DNA of 64,000 bases. Source: Nonomuraea cavernae (GTDB lineage Bacteria > Actinomycetota > Actinomycetes > Streptosporangiales > Streptosporangiaceae). The notes below the pieces were generated by a model. It was not told where the DNA came from, did no database searches, and saw only the letters and a list, made by a program, of their open reading frames with translations. Below, one piece after another: positions 62,812 through 64,000 of this stretch. Every line of letters starts with the position of its first letter. The stretch's first letter is position 1. The DNA is taken from positions 1 to 64,000 of the forward strand of contig NZ_BMNH01000002.1 in the NCBI RefSeq assembly GCF_014646355.1, read 5' to 3'. A program made the position numbers and the translations under genes.

Positions 62812-63465
62812 ATGGGCAAGACCGCCACGAAAGGCCGCAAGCGGCGCACCGTCACTCCGGCAATGCAGGCCAGATCTGCGGCGAGCAAGGCCGCCGCGAA
62901 CGAGCTGCTGCACAACTACGCCGTGCTGTGCCTGAACAACCCCGTCGAGTTCGAGGCGTACAGGCAGGCCGCGGCCAGCCTCGGCTGGAAGCTCGACCCC
63001 GCGAGTAGCGAGCCGGGCTACTCCCTGCTGAACATCGCCCTGCTCCTGTCGCAGAGGCGTGGCCTGACCCACTGCGCCGGCTTCCGTGACTGGCTCGCGC
63101 AGGGCCGTCAGGTCGCCGTTAGCGAGGAGGCGCTGGGGACGTTCCGCCGTATCGGCCGCAAGAAGCAGAACGAGGCCCAGGGCAAGCCGAAGCCGGAGGA
63201 CGGCCAAGACGGCGAGAAGAGGAAGGAACGCAACCGCGGCTACTACGTGAAGCGCGGCACGTTCGACGTGTCCCAGACCGTCCCCAACACGCGCTGCCCG
63301 CACTGCGGCACCGAGCCGGACGGCACCGAGCGCAGCACCGCCCAGTGCCCCCCGACGTGTCCGGTGTTCCTGCCGAGGGACAGCGTGCTCCCTCCGAGGG
63401 ACTACATCACGAACCTCCTGTCCGCGCAGATCAAGGACGACGACGAAGACGAGGGCGACGAGTGA
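62812..63465 (+). CDS. Element protein with C-terminal zinc knuckle
   Basis: A 217-residue basic protein (KTATKGRKRRTVTPAMQARS) with CPHCGTEPDGTERSTAQCPP TCPVF near the C-terminus as a likely zinc site, and an acidic tail (IKDDDEDEGDE). GTGA overlap couples it to the next gene. Not recognised. Confidence 0.65.
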   Translation: MGKTATKGRKRRTVTPAMQARSAASKAAANELLHNYAVLCLNNPVEFEAYRQAAASLGWKLDPASSEPGYSLLNIALLLSQRRGLTHCAGFRDWLAQGRQVAVSEEALGTFRRIGRKKQNEAQGKPKPEDGQDGEKRKERNRGYYVKRGTFDVSQTVPNTRCPHCGTEPDGTERSTAQCPPTCPVFLPRDSVLPPRDYITNLLSAQIKDDDEDEGDE

Positions 63466-63698
63466 CCCGACCTCCGAACCCGGCCACGAAGACCGGCCGC
63501 GCCCAGATCGCCCGGCAGGCCCGCCGCCACGGCTACTTCCACAACCGGGACAACTTCACGATCGCAGTGAAGTGCCCCCTGTGCGACGAGAGGCCGAGCG
63601 GTCCCGAACCCGGCTACGGCGAGAGCGTCACCAAGGCGCTCGACGCCCTCATGGACACCCACCTCCTCTACGACTGCCCGAAGGGACCACAGCAGTGA
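63462..63698 (+). CDS. Small CxxC protein
   Basis: A 78-residue protein (VTRPPNPATKTGRAQIARQA ... VKCPLCDERPSG ... LLYDCPKG): CPLC and a later Cys suggest a zinc ribbon. GTG start overlaps the upstream stop and its own stop overlaps the next GTG, so three genes form a coupled run. Confidence 0.6.
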   Translation: MTRPPNPATKTGRAQIARQARRHGYFHNRDNFTIAVKCPLCDERPSGPEPGYGESVTKALDALMDTHLLYDCPKGPQQ

Positions 63699-64000
63699 CC
63701 ACCGAGATCACCCTGGCGAAGCGGTACGTTCTCGCCGGTACGCCCGGCTGGGGCGAGCACGACCACACGATCCGCTCGCAGGGCCTGGCCGTCGCCAACG
63801 CGCCCCGCCCGCTCATCGGCAACCCCACCTGGTACGGCGACTGGATGCACGGCCGCCATTACGCGGCCGGTCCGCTCGACCAGCTGGTGAAGCACTGGCA
63901 TGCGGACGACGCCGTCCTGCTCGTGGAGCTCACGCCTCAGACCATCGTACGGAAGGTCGCGAGCTACATCACCAGCTGCGGCCACACGCTGGAAAAGGTC
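63695..64000 (+). CDS. Hypothetical protein, truncated by window end
   Basis: GTG start at 63695 gives at least 102 residues (TEITLAKRYVLAGTPGWGEH ... LVELTPQTIVRKVASYITSC). Not recognised. Continues beyond the right edge, as does the element. Confidence 0.55.
   Translation, partial: MTTEITLAKRYVLAGTPGWGEHDHTIRSQGLAVANAPRPLIGNPTWYGDWMHGRHYAAGPLDQLVKHWHADDAVLLVELTPQTIVRKVASYITSCGHTLEKV

Overview
The window is high-GC chromosomal DNA from a filamentous actinomycete. GTG/TTG starts, ATGA/GTGA stop-start overlaps, DUF1707, a TioE-type MerR regulator, S28 secreted peptidase, HxlR/MarR/TetR density and YafY-WYL regulators all fit Streptosporangiaceae/Nonomuraea-like genomes. The family assignment is inference; no rRNA or tRNA gene was recognised.

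Layout. 1-16000 is accessory chromosome built of small regulator-plus-enzyme pairs: MarR, an LLM-flavin oxidoreductase fused to hemerythrin, an ArsR/AHSA1/VOC operon, MarR with azoreductase and SDR, a phosphatase, erythromycin esterase, TioE-like MerR, and an MFS pump with divergent TetR. It is littered with relics: an IS200/IS605-type right end at the left edge, a decayed ABC ATPase, an internally deleted P450 abutting a headless HTH regulator, an internally deleted Tn3 transposase, and a hydrolase tail. 16000-20100 holds a translationally coupled three-gene recombinase cassette (tyrosine integrase, small HTH protein, zinc-ribbon protein with a degenerate recombinase fold). A core-site-like palindrome lies at its left edge and a decayed second copy of its 3' end lies beyond a methyltransferase. 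20100-51200 is mostly intact chromosome: SWIM/SNF2 pair, ABC-F protein, secreted peptidase, a GntR/ABC/S41 operon, several regulator-enzyme pairs, an ars operon, hydrolases and a copper-amine-oxidase-like protein, with further relics at 41.0-41.4 kb and 48.2-49.1 kb.

51200 to the right edge is an integrative element whose right end lies outside the window. A chromosomal-type tyrosine integrase stops just after its HxxR motif; about 140 bp later a large serine recombinase begins. A winged-HTH protein and a paralogous small protein, a membrane-anchored pentapeptide-repeat protein, an Mrr-like nuclease fused to a STAND-type NTPase (likely defence cargo with visibly lower GC), a compact UvrD-like helicase, a VWA protein and small zinc-binding proteins follow, with several units separated by strong hairpins.

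The best candidates for something undescribed are the three-gene recombinase cassette with its palindrome and duplicated end, and the nuclease-NTPase/pentapeptide cargo of the serine-recombinase element. A secondary theme is repeated gene decay by in-gene deletion that keeps both gene ends (P450, Tn3 transposase, family 2 glycosyltransferase).
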